Source: Sorex araneus | Lineage: Eukaryota; Chordata; Mammalia; Eulipotyphla; Soricidae | Assembly (NCBI RefSeq): GCF_027595985.1 | Contig: NC_073305.1 | Span: 31,768,939 to 31,832,938, forward strand | Direction of reading: 5' to 3' | DNA: 64,000 nt | Shown: positions 50,823 through 61,240 of the stretch, piece after piece | How the letters are laid out: every line of letters begins with the position of its first letter | Position numbering within the stretch: position 1 is the stretch's first letter | Program-made: the position numbers and the translations under genes | Notes under the pieces: generated by a model | Seen by the model: only the letters and a program-made list of their open reading frames with translations | Told to the model about the DNA's origin: nothing | Databases searched by the model: none

Positions 50823-51354
50823 CACATTTTCAGTAGCTAAAGATTCTACTTCTCAATTTTCTTTTTCTAAGTGTGGTGCTGGAGATCAAAATCGCTCCAG
50901 CTCACCCTTGTCGGCCAAGTGTGTGTCTGCTCCATTCCTGGCTTGTGGAGATTTTAGAAGAAAGAAATCGCCACAACGACCAATTTAAGGGTAATAACCA
51001 TTTCCCCCTGATTATCTGACTCAACAGATCAACTGTAGATTTGTTCTTTAGCTAAGCTTCAATTAAAAATACAAAAGCCAAAGGCATTCTTAGGAAGGTT
51101 CTAAGACAGGCATTTAGGAAAACAGTGGAAGCACTGTCACCCGTGAGTCTAAGTTCCAATCTGAACCTGTGCTGAGCCCGAAAACCCCACTTCTTCCTGT
51201 TCCCTCAGGATAAACGGCTGTATTTCTTACTCACTAATCACTCGGACAGTAGGCTTACTTGTGTACTGGATAAGAATGCTTAATAATCCCATTAAGCTAA
51301 AACTTTCAAAGTACTGATAAACACGAGTTTAGATATGAGAATGCAATGTTATTT

Positions 51355-52163
51355 GTACCTGAATGCAGAGAATAAATACTTTATTGACTGAATACAGTTG
51401 AAAGTCACAAACAAAAAGGGGTATATTAAGGCAGAGCCATATATATATATAGGTAGGTATATATATATAGACAAATCCGAAGACCGTTACCTTTTTACAT
51501 TTGAATAACCTCTGCATTTTTCTCTTACACATTTATAGGCAGTGTGCTTTCTTCCGTTCTTAGTTAACGAAACAAATCTTGGTCAATATCTCTAAGTCAT
51601 AGTTTGAGGACAATTTACAGGATCATAGATTGAGACAACTATGTATCAAATGCTATCTTGAGTTTTCTCAGTATATTCCGTGTGTTGGTGGTTATATTTA
51701 CGAAAATTTGGAAAACCTGACATTGATCATTTTCTCTTTCCCAGAAAAACTAATGTATAATTTTAAAAATGATTTCAATAGCCTTAACTAAAAATAAGCT
51801 TGGACTTCCAAGTCCATCAAATGCCCACAACATATTTCCTGCCCTTCCCTAAGCCCTCCTGTGTTTTAAACTGCCTTTAGAATACCATCCATAACTGTAC
51901 TTCAGGTCTAGAACTTTTGAGTCTTTCAAAATCCGAAGTGACTTCCTTATGCAAAGTGGCCATGCAAAGAGCAAGCCCGCAGAGCAGAGAGAGCGGCCCC
52001 TGCAGAGCTCCCCTCACAGAAACGGGCGACCACACACCAAAGAGACACAAATTTAGTCCGTCCGGAAAAGCACTCCAGGTCCCTAACTCCACTTTTGAAG
52101 GAAAAGGCAGAGGCAACGTTACATCATCCCAGAAAACTGAATAAATGGCTTTATTTGGTATCT
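51355..52163 (-). other. DYNC1LI1: DYNC1LI1 3'UTR
   Basis: About 0.8 kb, AT-rich and free of SINEs, ending at AATAAA 51380-51385. An earlier AATAAA at 52150-52155 lies only eight bases after the stop codon. Cleavage site inferred from hexamer position. Confidence 0.75.
51380..51385 (-). terminator. DYNC1LI1: Distal poly(A) signal AATAAA of DYNC1LI1
   Basis: Gene strand reads GTCAATAAAGTATTTATTC. It lies where SINE-free, conserved-looking sequence ends. Confidence 0.7.
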
Positions 52164-52276
52164 TCAAGAAGCCTCTCCTTCCGTAGGAGATGTGGGTGTT
52201 GTAGGAGAAACTGCCACCGGTTTCCGTGCGATTCTGTCCAGTTCAGCATGAACGTCAGCTACGACAGGCTTCTGGC
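52164..52276 (-). CDS. DYNC1LI1: DYNC1LI1 last coding exon
   Basis: Two bases plus 36 codons, QKPVVADVHAELDRIARKPV to SPTEGEAS, then TGA at 52166-52164. The C-terminus VSPTTPTSPTEGEAS matches human. VVADVHAEL has one residue more than the human VLDVHAEL as I recall it. The acceptor is CGATGTAG. Confidence 0.95.
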
Positions 52277-52397
52277 CTACATCGGAGGGAAGAGGAAAAT
52301 AAAATAAAATGAAACGAAACACTGAGTCAAAGCTTCTTTTATCCAAATTTCTCTTCACTTAAACTGCGAATGGTTTCAAAAAGTTTATATAGTAAAC

Positions 52398-52530
52398 TGG
52401 GGGCACAGCATCGGGTAAGGTGCTTGCCTGGCACGTGACCGGTCAGGGTTTGATTCCCAAACACCCCCACATGGTACCCTGAGCATTGCCAGAAATTGCT
52501 CTGAGTGTGCCCTGCTCCCCCACCAAAAAA
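52398..52530 (+). mobile_element. SINE (older)
   Basis: GGGGGCACAGCATCGGGTAAG to GTGTGCCCTGCTCCCCC. Confidence 0.75.
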
Positions 52531-52678
52531 GACCCCTAAAGAGCAGGAAACCAAAAAGCCCCAAACCTTTATAAAACATACTAGTCATATAAATAATTTT
52601 GCTTTAAAAATGTTTCCCCCCCCAAAAAAAAGAAGATAAATCAAAAAGAAAAAAAAAATAAAGAAAAAAAGAATAAAC

Positions 52679-52857
52679 GGGGCTGGAGCGATAGCACAGC
52701 GGGTAGGGCGTTTGCTTTGCACACGGCCGACCCGGGTTCGATTCCCAGCATCCCATATGGTCCCCTGAGCACCGCCAGGGGTGATTCCTGAGTGCATAGC
52801 CAGGAGTGATCCCTGTGCATCGCTAGGTGTGACCAAAAAATTAAAAACAAAAACTAA
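52679..52857 (+). mobile_element. SINE (SOR-type), full length
   Basis: GGGGCTGGAGCGATAGCAC; boxes A and B intact (GGGTTCGATTCCC); A-rich tail. Confidence 0.95.
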
Positions 52858-52897
52858 AACAAAAACAAAACACCTGTTTCCCTTATTTTAACTTGCA

Positions 52898-53042
52898 AGG
52901 TCCGGGCAAGACAAAGAGCTCAATGCTGGACACAGGCTTTGTCCGAGGGAGGCCCAGGCCACACCCCGCATCACACCAGGAGCCAACCTTAAGCACAGAG
53001 CTGGGAGTCGGCCCTGGGCACTGCCAGGTGTGGCCTTAAAAT
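52898..53042 (+). mobile_element. SINE (old)
   Basis: GCAAGGTCCGGGCAAGACAA to GCCAGGTGTGGCCTTAAAATC. Confidence 0.6.
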
Positions 53043-53349
53043 CAAAAAACCAAAATAAACACAAATCATGGGACAGCTAACGCATCAAATTAGATCCTAC
53101 TATTTATTCCCATAAAGCGGTCTATTTTTAAAGGCCTCAGACAATAAAAACAGTGAGAGAGAATCTGGGAAGATGAGGAATGAGTGGGAACTAAGTCAGC
53201 AGTCTTTGAAAAGCTCCATCTTCTAAACTGCCAGCAGGAAAAGAAGTAATTTAACTTAAACCTAGAAACCCAAAAGGGGAAAGAAAAAAAAAAAAAGGAA
53301 CCTGTGAATATTTATGAAAAGGGTGCCAAGAAAATGGTTTAAAAAAAAT

Positions 53350-53472
53350 AAATATGGGTCAGGGTCACAGAGTCCCGTGGAGTGGTTTCAGGAGGTCCTT
53401 GCATTTGGCGGGCCCCGGCTCACTCCCTGGACTGCACGCCCTGGACACCACCAGGTATGGCCCCCACACCAA
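53350..53472 (+). mobile_element. SINE (old)
   Basis: GGGTCAGGGTCACAGAGTCC to CACCAGGTATGGCCCCC. Confidence 0.5.
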
Positions 53473-53726
53473 AACACACAAACAAACGGCCCAGGACGGG
53501 AACTTCGAAGGAGAGGAAAAGAAACCGCCAACAACTTCCTGGGTTCTTCAGGAGGACAGATCACGTTTTAAAATTGGATAATGATCACAGCTTGCCCAAC
53601 TCTGTCAATATTCTGAAACTATTAAACTGTTTACTTTAAATGAGTGAACTTACTGAGAGGTAAATTCTGTCTCAATGAAACCCTCTCAGGCTGTTTATTA
53701 AAGCACAACCCCCTGCCAAACTCTAC

Positions 53727-53882
53727 CTGACTTTTTGGCAGAGGGAGGTAAACCACTGCCTGAACCTCCAGCGCCCCCTGCAGGGCTCCCGCCGCCAACG
53801 CCAGGGCCTCCTGGAGAGCCGGTCTTCTTACTCAGCAGACTGTTGAAGAAATTGGCCAGCACGCCTTCACTCGTAGCTCCCG
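53727..53882 (-). CDS. DYNC1LI1: DYNC1LI1 coding exon with adaptor-binding helix (probably exon 12)
   Basis: Two bases, 51 codons and one base: [20 protein letters not shown], then a Gly/Pro/Ser-rich linker to SAKKS. The amphipathic helix [12 protein letters not shown] is the known LIC1 effector-binding helix; the paired Phe residues are intact. The linker ([16 protein letters not shown]) is low complexity. The acceptor is TTCACATAG and the donor GTAGAG. Confidence 0.96.
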
Positions 53883-54028
53883 CTATGTGAAGGAAAAGCA
53901 AACACCATCAGTCAAAGCACCAGACCTTCCTGTAAATACTGACACAATCACACAGAAAACGAAACAGTCTGAAAATTTACAAGCTGTACGTTCCAAACTG
54001 GGCATTTGACCTTTTAAGGGCAGGTTAC

Positions 54029-54192
54029 TTTTTTTTTTTTTTTGCTTTTTGGGTCACACCCGGTGATGCACAGGGGTTACTCCTGGCTCTGCATTCAGGA
54101 ATTGCCCTTGGCGGTGCTCAGGGCTGGGAATCGAACCGGGCTGGGCTCGTGCAAGGCAAACGCCCTACTCACTGTGCTATTGCTCCAGCCCC
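54029..54192 (-). mobile_element. SINE (SOR-type)
   Basis: GCTTTTTGGGTCACACCCGG to GCTATTGCTCCAGCCCC; GCAGGTTACTT on both sides; a deletion removes the GGACCATATGGG block. Confidence 0.92.
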
Positions 54193-54290
54193 GCAGGTTA
54201 CTTCTTTTTTTAATTTACTTGTACACAAAATAAAATCTGAATAACTGAAGAATGGAATTACTAAAATAATTACAATCAATAATAATCAGA

Positions 54291-54467
54291 ATTTTTTTTT
54301 TCTTTTTGGGTGACACCTGGGGATGCACAGGGATTACTCCTGATTCATGAGGAGTAATGAATGAATCACTCCTGGCGGTGAGTTGGGGACCATAGATGCT
54401 GGGAATCTAACCTGGGTCGCTGTGTGCAAGGCAAATGCCCTACCCACCGTGCTATCACTCTAGCCCC
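54291..54467 (-). mobile_element. SINE (SOR-type)
   Basis: TTTTGGGTGACACCTGGGG; a duplicated GAGGAGTAATGAATGAATC block in the middle. Confidence 0.87.
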
Positions 54468-54852
54468 AGAATATAATTTTTTAAAGGCTACAACCATTTT
54501 CTCTCCCTGCTGGTCTGGAGGTTCCAGCCGGGGGGATGAAACCCCTCGTCCACCCTTGACCCAAGAACAGCCTGTCTCTATTCGGGAAGGAAGGCCGAGT
54601 CCCCTTCCAGCCAGCGCAACTTTGGGAGGATGAGGCCATGCACCTAGCCCGCCAGACCAGACAATCATCGGGGCAACAGTTGTCGCAGACTAACTGCCCC
54701 GACACCCTTATCTCCCTTCTGAAAGGGGATCTTAGACTCGAGTGTGATGAGCCGGGGCACCTGTAGGTCCTGCAGGAGGCCTGGGTTCCACCCGCAGCAT
54801 CAGCCAGTCATGGCAGAAGAGCACTTGCATTGCCTGGGAGTGACCTTCTGGG

Positions 54853-54955
54853 GGCGGGAAGAGGGCTGAGAGGGGTGCACTGCACATCTAGCACTCGGGA
54901 CGCCCTGCGCTGAATCCTTAGCACCACATAAAGCCCTGAGCTCTGCTCAGCACGG
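54853..54955 (+). mobile_element. SINE relic
   Basis: GCTGAATCCTTAGCACCACA and AAAGCCCTGAGCTCTGCTC. Confidence 0.45.
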
Positions 54956-55264
54956 CCCTTGTGGGCTCAGGGGGCCCTGGCACCGGGCCCGAGCAGCACC
55001 ATGTCCCCAGCACTGAGCACAGAACCAACGGGGCACTGCCGAGCTGCATGTGATGGGGAGCAGTCCCCGAACACTTCCGGGGCTCCCCCTCCCCACTGCA
55101 TCCTCCCCACCCACCCCCCAAAAAACCCCAATACTGGAAATGGTTCCCCAGCTATCAGTGTAAAATTCTATCCACAAAATTAAAAGCATTGACACAAAAA
55201 AATGGAACGATGGTGTTTAGGGAGAATTCTTCCTACTGTCTCCCCGGGGGAGACAAGCACGTAC

Positions 55265-55385
55265 CTTTCATGTTCGGGTCGATCTTTTTGGACCCAGCAG
55301 GGATGGGCGACACACTAGCGACGTTGGAAGACACGGATCTGTTGGGTGTGCGAGGAGAGCCTCCGGGAACTCTGGGGGAGGCATC
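55265..55385 (-). CDS. DYNC1LI1: DYNC1LI1 coding exon (probably exon 11)
   Basis: 40 codons plus one base: DASPRVPGGSPRTPNRS to KKIDPNMK. It carries several SP/TP sites (SPR, SPRTP, VSPIP) matching the cluster known to be modified by mitotic kinase in LIC1. The acceptor is CTCTTCCTAG and the donor GTACGT. Confidence 0.95.
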
Positions 55386-55990
55386 CTAGGAAGAGCAAGA
55401 AATCTCTGGTCACAAACTCCCACGACAGGCACCGAGACAAGCCCTGGGGCGGCACGCGTGCCTGCCCCATCCCCAACGTGCCTGTCCCTCACACCGCAAG
55501 GTCCTGACAGGCTCGCAGGGCGCTCGAGGCCCCCATTAGAAAACAATGAGCCCACGCACATTTGAGAGCACCCCCGTTCCCTGTGGCGGGAAGGGAAGAG
55601 TTCACTGGATAATCGGGTGTCTGCAGGTGGGACCCCGGCAGTCCAGTCTGGGTTCCCGATCTGACTTGAGTCCCACCAGGGAAAGGACGACATCCTCCAC
55701 AACCTCCTCCTCCCCACCTGCCTCGCTGGGCTGTGGTGAGGAATTATAAAATAGCACACACAGGGCTCAGCACAGTCATTTAGGCATGACAGACACTGCA
55801 AAGTGTTTATGACTGGAACATTCCAGACGGGAAGCAAGTTTTATCTTTCAAAATCTCAAATTCCAGAAGAATTCTGACTTTAAGGATGTATACAGCACAG
55901 CCACAAAAGCCGTGTACATAATTCAGAGACAAAGAACTCAAACAATCCGCATTGCATTTTAATGATTTTATCAAAATCTTTAATACTGAC
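55386..55990 (-). other. DYNC1LI1: DYNC1LI1 intron
   Basis: Unique sequence; no SINE and no other feature seen. Confidence 0.8.
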
Positions 55991-56035
55991 CACGGGTCTT
56001 CCAGCTGCAGTTGGTGGTTGCTTTGCCAAAAGGGA
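55991..56035 (-). CDS. DYNC1LI1: DYNC1LI1 coding exon (probably exon 10)
   Basis: Fifteen codons, SLLAKQPPTAAGRPV, identical to the human residues as I recall them. Flanked by GTGCTTTTCAG and GTCAGT. A 45-bp in-phase microexon that could be skipped without frameshift. Confidence 0.94.
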
Positions 56036-56171
56036 CTGAAAAGCACAGAAAACATTCTAGGTTAGACAACCGTGGCATGTACTGCTGTGTTTCTGAAGGA
56101 AAAATATGCAATTAAATATGCAATTAACTTCCCATTAATCACCCAAGTCTGCTTCTGAGGTAACGTCATAC

Positions 56172-56231
56172 CTGTAGCTTCATGAGAAACACCTGGTCAT
56201 CTTCTGCCACAATCTCCTTCTCATGCACAAA
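56172..56231 (-). CDS. DYNC1LI1: DYNC1LI1 coding exon (probably exon 9)
   Basis: Exactly 20 codons, FVHEKEIVAEDD to FLMKLQ, between CATTTCAG and GTATGA. It is phase 0 at both ends. It links the folded domain to the disordered C-tail. Confidence 0.95.
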
Positions 56232-56325
56232 CTGAAATGAACAATGCATACATCAGCAACTTTACCGGAAACAATTTGTTCCTCAAGATTAAATGCATTC
56301 TTAAAAGAATGAACAACAGGAACGT

Positions 56326-56450
56326 GTCTGGGGAGGCGGGCTCAAAGGGCTAGCACACATGCTCGCACACATGTGAGGGAGCCCCGGGCTTAAGACCCGG
56401 CACTGGATGGTCCCTCAAGCGCCACCAGAAGCAGCTCCCCCATCCCCAAA
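56326..56450 (+). mobile_element. SINE (old)
   Basis: GGGGAGGCGGGCTCAAAGGG to CAGCTCCCCCATCCCC. Confidence 0.5.
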
Positions 56451-56847
56451 GATCACCGACAGTAATGAGCCCAGACTATTTGCACAGGGCAGCAGTTTGC
56501 CCAGACGCCTGCAGCAGAGCGTCCAGGAACTGCCTGCAGTAAGCGAACATTCTGTCTCTGGTTACCCAGGGTGTAGCTTCCACCCTCCTAGGACTCCTGA
56601 GCACATCCGAGCCATTCTCAAAGCACACACCTGAAACAGTCTCCTGCCAGCCTCAGTTCTCTCGGTTACTCTCCCCTCCTCCTAGCCCTGACCGAGGCTT
56701 TGTGTTTATTTATAACTGCATTACCCTCCTATCAGCTTCTATTGCCAATAAAGTGCATGAGTGGGTTCACGGTATCTGTGGCATGAATGACAGATAACAT
56801 AAAGAACAATTTTGTTGCAAAAGAGGTGAAGGTGGACATTTCTTTCA

Positions 56848-56892
56848 ACGAACATCAAACCAGGTACTACCAACGAACATCAAACCAGGTAC
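56848..56892. repeat. Tandem duplication, 25 bp
   Basis: CAACGAACATCAAACCAGGT-ACTA/ACTT occurs twice. Confidence 0.92.
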
Positions 56893-56933
56893 TTTCATCT
56901 GGCAATATTTTTATTTCTAATTCACTATAGATG

Positions 56934-57108
56934 AGGCCCGATTGATAATACAGGGGGTAGGGCATTTGCCTTCCATGCAGCCAACCTGAGTTTGATTCCC
57001 AGCATCCCATACGGTCTCCTGAGCACCACAAGGAGTAATTCCTGAGTGCAGAGCCAGGAGTAACCCCCAGCATTGCCAAGTATGACACAAAAAGCAAAAA
57101 ATAAATAA
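56934..57108 (+). mobile_element. SINE (SOR-type)
   Basis: AGGCCCGATTGATAATACAG to AAGTATGACACAAAAAGC; TTCACTATAGATG / TTCACCAAGATG flank it. Confidence 0.9.
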
Positions 57109-57165
57109 ATTTAAATAAAATTTTAAAAAATTCACCAAGATGTCCAGTGTAACCAACTGAATATT

Positions 57166-57314
57166 TTTAGGGGGCCCAGCGAGGTGCCACCTGGTGGTTC
57201 TAAGGACTCACTCCTGACTCTGCGCTCAGGGATCTCTCTCACATAGGGTGTGGAGTATTGAACCCAGGTGGGCTGCACACAAGACAAGCACCTTACCCAC
57301 TGTACAATGTCTTG
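57166..57314 (-). mobile_element. SINE (older)
   Basis: GGTGCCACCTGGTGGTTC to CACTGTACAATGTCTTGG. Confidence 0.75.
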
Positions 57315-57327
57315 GACGTGGATTTCC

Positions 57328-57483
57328 TTTTTTGGGGGGCAGGGGGCCACACCAGCGATGCTCAAGGTATACTCCTGGCTCCTCACTCAAGAACCACTCC
57401 TGGCAATGCTTAGGGGACCATCTGGGGTGCCAGGGATGACACGCGGTTCGCCAAGTACCCTACCCGATGTACTACCTCTCCAG
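57328..57483 (-). mobile_element. SINE (older)
   Basis: GGGGGCCACACCAGCGATGC to GTACTACCTCTCCAGC. Confidence 0.82.
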
Positions 57484-58183
57484 CACTGCTTGATTCTTTC
57501 ATCCTGCATGTGTGAGTGTACTTCTGTGCTGCAAGGGGTCAACGTCAGTTTCTCTATGTTCACGGCATAAGCTCAGACGCTGAGCTTGTTCCAATGAACA
57601 GTCAGGAAGTGAGACATACTATTTGCAAACACTCATTTTCATAGATCTCTGCAGAACCATTTATGCGATCTATCTATAGAATGCCATGTACACTTAACAC
57701 AAAAAACAAGGCAGAAAGAAAAAGCACCTTCTGAAACCCAAAGGAACAATGATTAAGAATAACAGGCCACAGCCAACATTAAACCGAATACAAGAAACTG
57801 GACAGTGCTGGGCTACGGAGAAGACTCAGGACTGGGAGAAACACAGTTTGGGACTGAGCAGGGAGAAGTCAGTAAAATCACTACAGCATTGCTGTCTTGG
57901 CTTTTAGCTGACACTGGCCATAATTTCTACTGACTCATATATTTTACATATGCCAACCCATGATTTCCATTAAAATACGAACGTTGTACTAAAATTTGCT
58001 AATAAAAAAGTAATGGTTGAGTAACTGAGTAGCTATTTTATATTTTAATAAAAATCTTTATTTTCTACCGTATACTAGAAACTGAAAAGATCTCTTTTAC
58101 CTTCCTGTTTACTCACTGAATTTTATGAACTTCCTCCTCAGTTTAAAAGCATAAAAATTAAGACCATATACTGAAACTATTAC

Positions 58184-58295
58184 CTTTCGAACTGGTGGTT
58201 TAGTTATAATGTCTTCAAAATTATCTTCTGCTTTTAACGTTTGAAAATTTTCATGTAATATTCCTATTTTCTTATCGTTATCCCACCCTGCAGGA
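58184..58295 (-). CDS. DYNC1LI1: DYNC1LI1 coding exon (probably exon 8)
   Basis: One base plus 37 codons: [16 protein letters not shown] through IITKPPVRK. The acceptor is TTTTTTCCCAG and the donor GTAATA. This is the end of the folded, heavy-chain-binding domain. The joined codon AT|T gives the Ile before PAGWDN, as in human. Confidence 0.95.
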
Positions 58296-58559
58296 CTGGG
58301 AAAAAAATAAAACACATGATAAATTCTTACGTACTTATGTGTCTACATGGTAATTCTTTCATTCAATCTATCCACAGTCACACTAAAGGGAATATTTTCA
58401 CCAATGATAGCAAAAATTATCTAGTCTTTCATATATAAAACCAAATTATGATTAAGCGCTTTTTAAATATTTTGACTCTGATTTTTAAAACTGCATTGAT
58501 TCGGTGTGTGTATATAACCTTAATAAAAATGTCTTAAAAGTTAAAAACAAACAGAAAAA

Positions 58560-58754
58560 AAGGGTTTTTTGGGGGGCAAGCAAGTAGGTGGCAATTCTTT
58601 TTGGTAAGGAGGGGATTGGGTGCATGGCTGGCAGTGCCTGGGGGCTACTCCAAATCAGTGCTGGGGGAGTCACTCCCAGAGGTGTTCAGGGGACCAGGTG
58701 GTCTCAGGGATCAAAGCAGGGCCTCCTGCACACAAAGCATGCGCTCAGCCCTCT
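58560..58754 (-). mobile_element. SINE (old)
   Basis: GGCAGTGCCTGGGGGCTACTC to AAAGCATGCGCTCAGCCCT. Confidence 0.65.
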
Positions 58755-58799
58755 GCCTGGCTGTCTTAGCTCAAAGGTGAGGGTTATGCCTCCCACTTT

Positions 58800-58980
58800 T
58801 TTTTTTTTTTTTTTTGCTTTTGGGTCACATTCGGCAATGCACAGGGGTTACTCCTGGGTTTGCACTCAGGAATTACTCCTGACGGTGCTCAGGGGACCAT
58901 ATGGGACTCTGGGGATCAAACCCAGGTCAGCCGAGTGCAAGGCAAATGCCCTCCCCGCTGTGCTATCGCTCCAGCCCCAC
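58800..58980 (-). mobile_element. SINE (SOR-type), full length with TSD
   Basis: Perfect 12-bp repeat GCCTCCCACTTT at 58788-58799 and 58981-58992. Confidence 0.94.
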
Positions 58981-59247
58981 GCCTCCCACTTTCATTCAGA
59001 CAATGTTCTAAAAGCCTATCTAGTTTAAAAACCTATCTTGGCTACAGACTGGGTCCTTTAAGTATTATTAATTATTAAACTGTGGGGCGTAAATGACATA
59101 TGCACCCCACAGACAGTTTGGCTATAAAGAGTGAGTGTTGTTTTTAGTTTAATTTTTTTAAAGCTCAGGCAAGTGGTAAATCTAAAAGGCAGTGAGTGAT
59201 ACAAGAGAGCAAGGCAGGTTTGTAAAACTTAGAAAATCTAGAAGCAG

Positions 59248-59417
59248 GGGCTGGAGAGAGCACAGCGGGTAGGGCGTTTGCCTTGCACGCGACCGACCCG
59301 GGTTCAAATCCCAGCATCCCATATGGTCCCCTGAGCACGGCCAGGGGTAATTCCTGAGTGCAGAGCCAGGAGTAACCCCTGTGCATCGCCAGGTGTGACC
59401 CAAAAAGAAAAAAAAAA
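59248..59417 (+). mobile_element. SINE (SOR-type), full length with TSD
   Basis: Perfect 15-bp repeat AAAATCTAGAAGCAG at 59233-59247 and 59418-59432. Confidence 0.95.
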
Positions 59418-59545
59418 AAAATCTAGAAGCAGATTCTTATTCATCCTGTAGAGATCTACTGGCCCAGCTCAAAACCAAAACTGCTGACTCAATCTATTAT
59501 GAGCAGCAGTATATCATCAAATGACACACTTAAGAGCATACTTAC

Positions 59546-59681
59546 ATAAATACTGCATCTTTTTCCACCACCACAGCAGGAATCTTATAGGGAAATCCAT
59601 ATAGTTTTTGGACGATGTATTTATATACCAAATCTATATTTTTATTTTCTTTTACCGAAGTGTAAATAAGTGCCGCACCAT
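59546..59681 (-). CDS. DYNC1LI1: DYNC1LI1 coding exon (probably exon 7)
   Basis: Bases AT complete Tyr, then 44 codons read [16 protein letters not shown] to VVVEKDAVF, plus two bases. The acceptor is GACATTTCAG and the donor GTAAGT. It encodes the last strand and helix of the GTPase-like domain (ALIYTSVKE corresponds to the G5-like SAK region). Confidence 0.95.
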
Positions 59682-60012
59682 CTGAAATGTCTCATTAAAG
59701 AAATTTTTAGACAAACTCCATGAAGAGGAAGCATAAAACTGTATCCTCAATTTCCCACTTGAGCTGCAAGAACATTCTCTATCACTTGAGCACCCTCTCC
59801 AGGCTCGAAAGTTTACTTCTCTTCCCACAGGGGCAGCGCCGGCGTCACTCCCAGCAGCACTCTGCCAGCCGCTGCCACGCCGGGGCTAAGGGCACAGCGC
59901 CGCTACAGCCCTGCCGAGCCGGGGGGCGTCTCCGTGGTGCTGGAGGTGAAGGGGTTATACCCCACAGTGCTTAGGGGCCAGGGAGTGGGGGGGTGGGGGC
60001 TGGGGGTGGAGA

Positions 60013-60116
60013 AATGACCTAATCAGGGTCCTGAGCTTCCCAGCACCTCAAGATTAACTTCTAAGAAGCATTAAATGTTTCTCACAACGGGCTAGAATAC
60101 AAACAAAATAATCTCT
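60013..60116 (+). repeat. Inverted repeat, left arm
   Basis: AATGACCTAATCAGGGTCC to AACAAAATAATCTCT. About 91% identical to the reverse complement of 60918-61021, with eight or nine differences including small indels. Confidence 0.93.
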
Positions 60117-60209
60117 CTAGGCGATTCATTTACTTAGGGGGACAAGTGTCATGATGCCAACAATAGTCAACTGAGTGATACTGACACTACGCCACATCTG
60201 TGTTTACAT

Positions 60210-60388
60210 TTTTTTTTTTTTTTTGGTTTTTGGGTCACACCTGGCGATGCACAGGGGTCACTCCTGGCTCATGCACTCAGGAATTACTCCTGGCAGCTCT
60301 CAGGGGACCATATGGGATGCTGTGATTCGAATCTGGGTTGGCCGCTGCAAGGCAAATGCCCTACCCGCTGTACTATCGCTCCAGCCCC
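60210..60388 (-). mobile_element. SINE (SOR-type), full length
   Basis: T-run, GGTTTTTGGGTCACACCTGG to CTATCGCTCCAGCCCC; CCACATCTGTGTTTA / CCACCTCTGTGTTTA duplication with one mismatch. It lies between the inverted arms. Confidence 0.93.
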
Positions 60389-60688
60389 ACCTCTGTGTTT
60401 AGAGGACACGAAAAGGTCACATTTGCTTTAACTTCACAAAGGAAGGAGCGTTCGCTTGCCTAAAAATAAAGGCGTTTTCATCAGGACGCTTTTAAGAATA
60501 ATCCGAGGGGCCGGGAGCAGGCGCCGGAGGCTAGAGAGCGTGCACCGGGCACTGGGCGCCCACGGGGGCCCGAGTCAGGAGTTGCCTCTAAGCACCAGTG
60601 TGTGCAGGCCCCAAACCCAGAAACATTCATGAAACCTAAACTTGACGGCTCTTACTTTACTCCTGTGCTTTTTTTCATTTTTTCTGAT

Positions 60689-60825
60689 TTTGAGCCACAC
60701 CTGGCAGTGATATTCAAGGCTTATTTCTGGCTTTGTGCTCAGGGACCACAGGTGGGTATTAAATCTGGCCTGACGCATGCAAGGCAAACACCTTGCCCAC
60801 TGTACCAACTCTCTAACACAACATT
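60689..60825 (-). mobile_element. SINE (older)
   Basis: GAGCCACACCTGGCAGTGAT to CACTGTACCAACTCTC. Confidence 0.75.
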
Positions 60826-60917
60826 ACTTTTATTTTTAGCAATTATAATGAGTATAACAAATTGATTTAAAAAAAAAAATACTTGTACACTGCTCCATAC
60901 AAACAAAACAAGCGCAC

Positions 60918-61021
60918 AGAGATTGTTTTGTTTGTATTCTAGCCCGTTGTGAGACATTTAATGCTTCTTAGAAGTTATAACCTTCAGGTGCCGCGAAGCT
61001 CAGGACCCTGATTAGGTCATT
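60918..61021 (-). repeat. Inverted repeat, right arm
   Basis: Complement of the left arm; the loop between the arms is 801 bp. Confidence 0.93.
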
Positions 61022-61240
61022 AGGGGGTGGACTATATATCTCCAGCCTCACTTGGAATTTTCCACTTCAATAAATCTTAGATAAGTACAAAAGATTCTGA
61101 GATAACTGAATTAAACAAAATCTGAGAGTAACAGACGAACCATATTAAACAAAAACACAGGAACTTAGAGATTGATCTTGCCCCACTGCGCAGCCCCCGG
61201 AAAGAGCACTGCTCTTTTGGGAGGGAGGGGAGCTGGGCCA

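Larger units (their letters stand above)
38351..51354. other. Intergenic region between CMTM6 promoter and DYNC1LI1 3' end
   Basis: No gene recognised. SINEs, two composite retroposons, microsatellites and a single CTCF-like motif (48452-48472). Stretches with nothing I can name: 38400-38840, 41040-41130, 43790-44310, 44355-44740, 45235-45820, 46465-46990, 47600-48450, 48800-49325, 50825-51354. Confidence 0.7.
52277..53726 (-). other. DYNC1LI1: DYNC1LI1 last intron
   Basis: Four SINEs (52398-52530, 52679-52857, 52898-53042, 53350-53472); 53050-53345 and 53475-53720 show nothing else. Confidence 0.85.
53883..55264 (-). other. DYNC1LI1: DYNC1LI1 intron between adaptor-helix exon and SP-rich exon
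   Basis: SINEs at 54029-54192, 54291-54467 and a relic at 54853-54955. 54470-54850 and 54960-55260 have no firm feature. Confidence 0.85.
56232..58183 (-). other. DYNC1LI1: DYNC1LI1 intron
   Basis: SINEs at 56326-56450, 56934-57108, 57166-57314 and 57328-57483; a 25-bp tandem duplication at 56848-56892. 56455-56845 and 57490-58180 hold no recognised feature. Confidence 0.85.
58296..59545 (-). other. DYNC1LI1: DYNC1LI1 intron
   Basis: SINEs at 58560-58754, 58800-58980 and 59248-59417; 58300-58555 and 58993-59230 unique. Confidence 0.85.
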
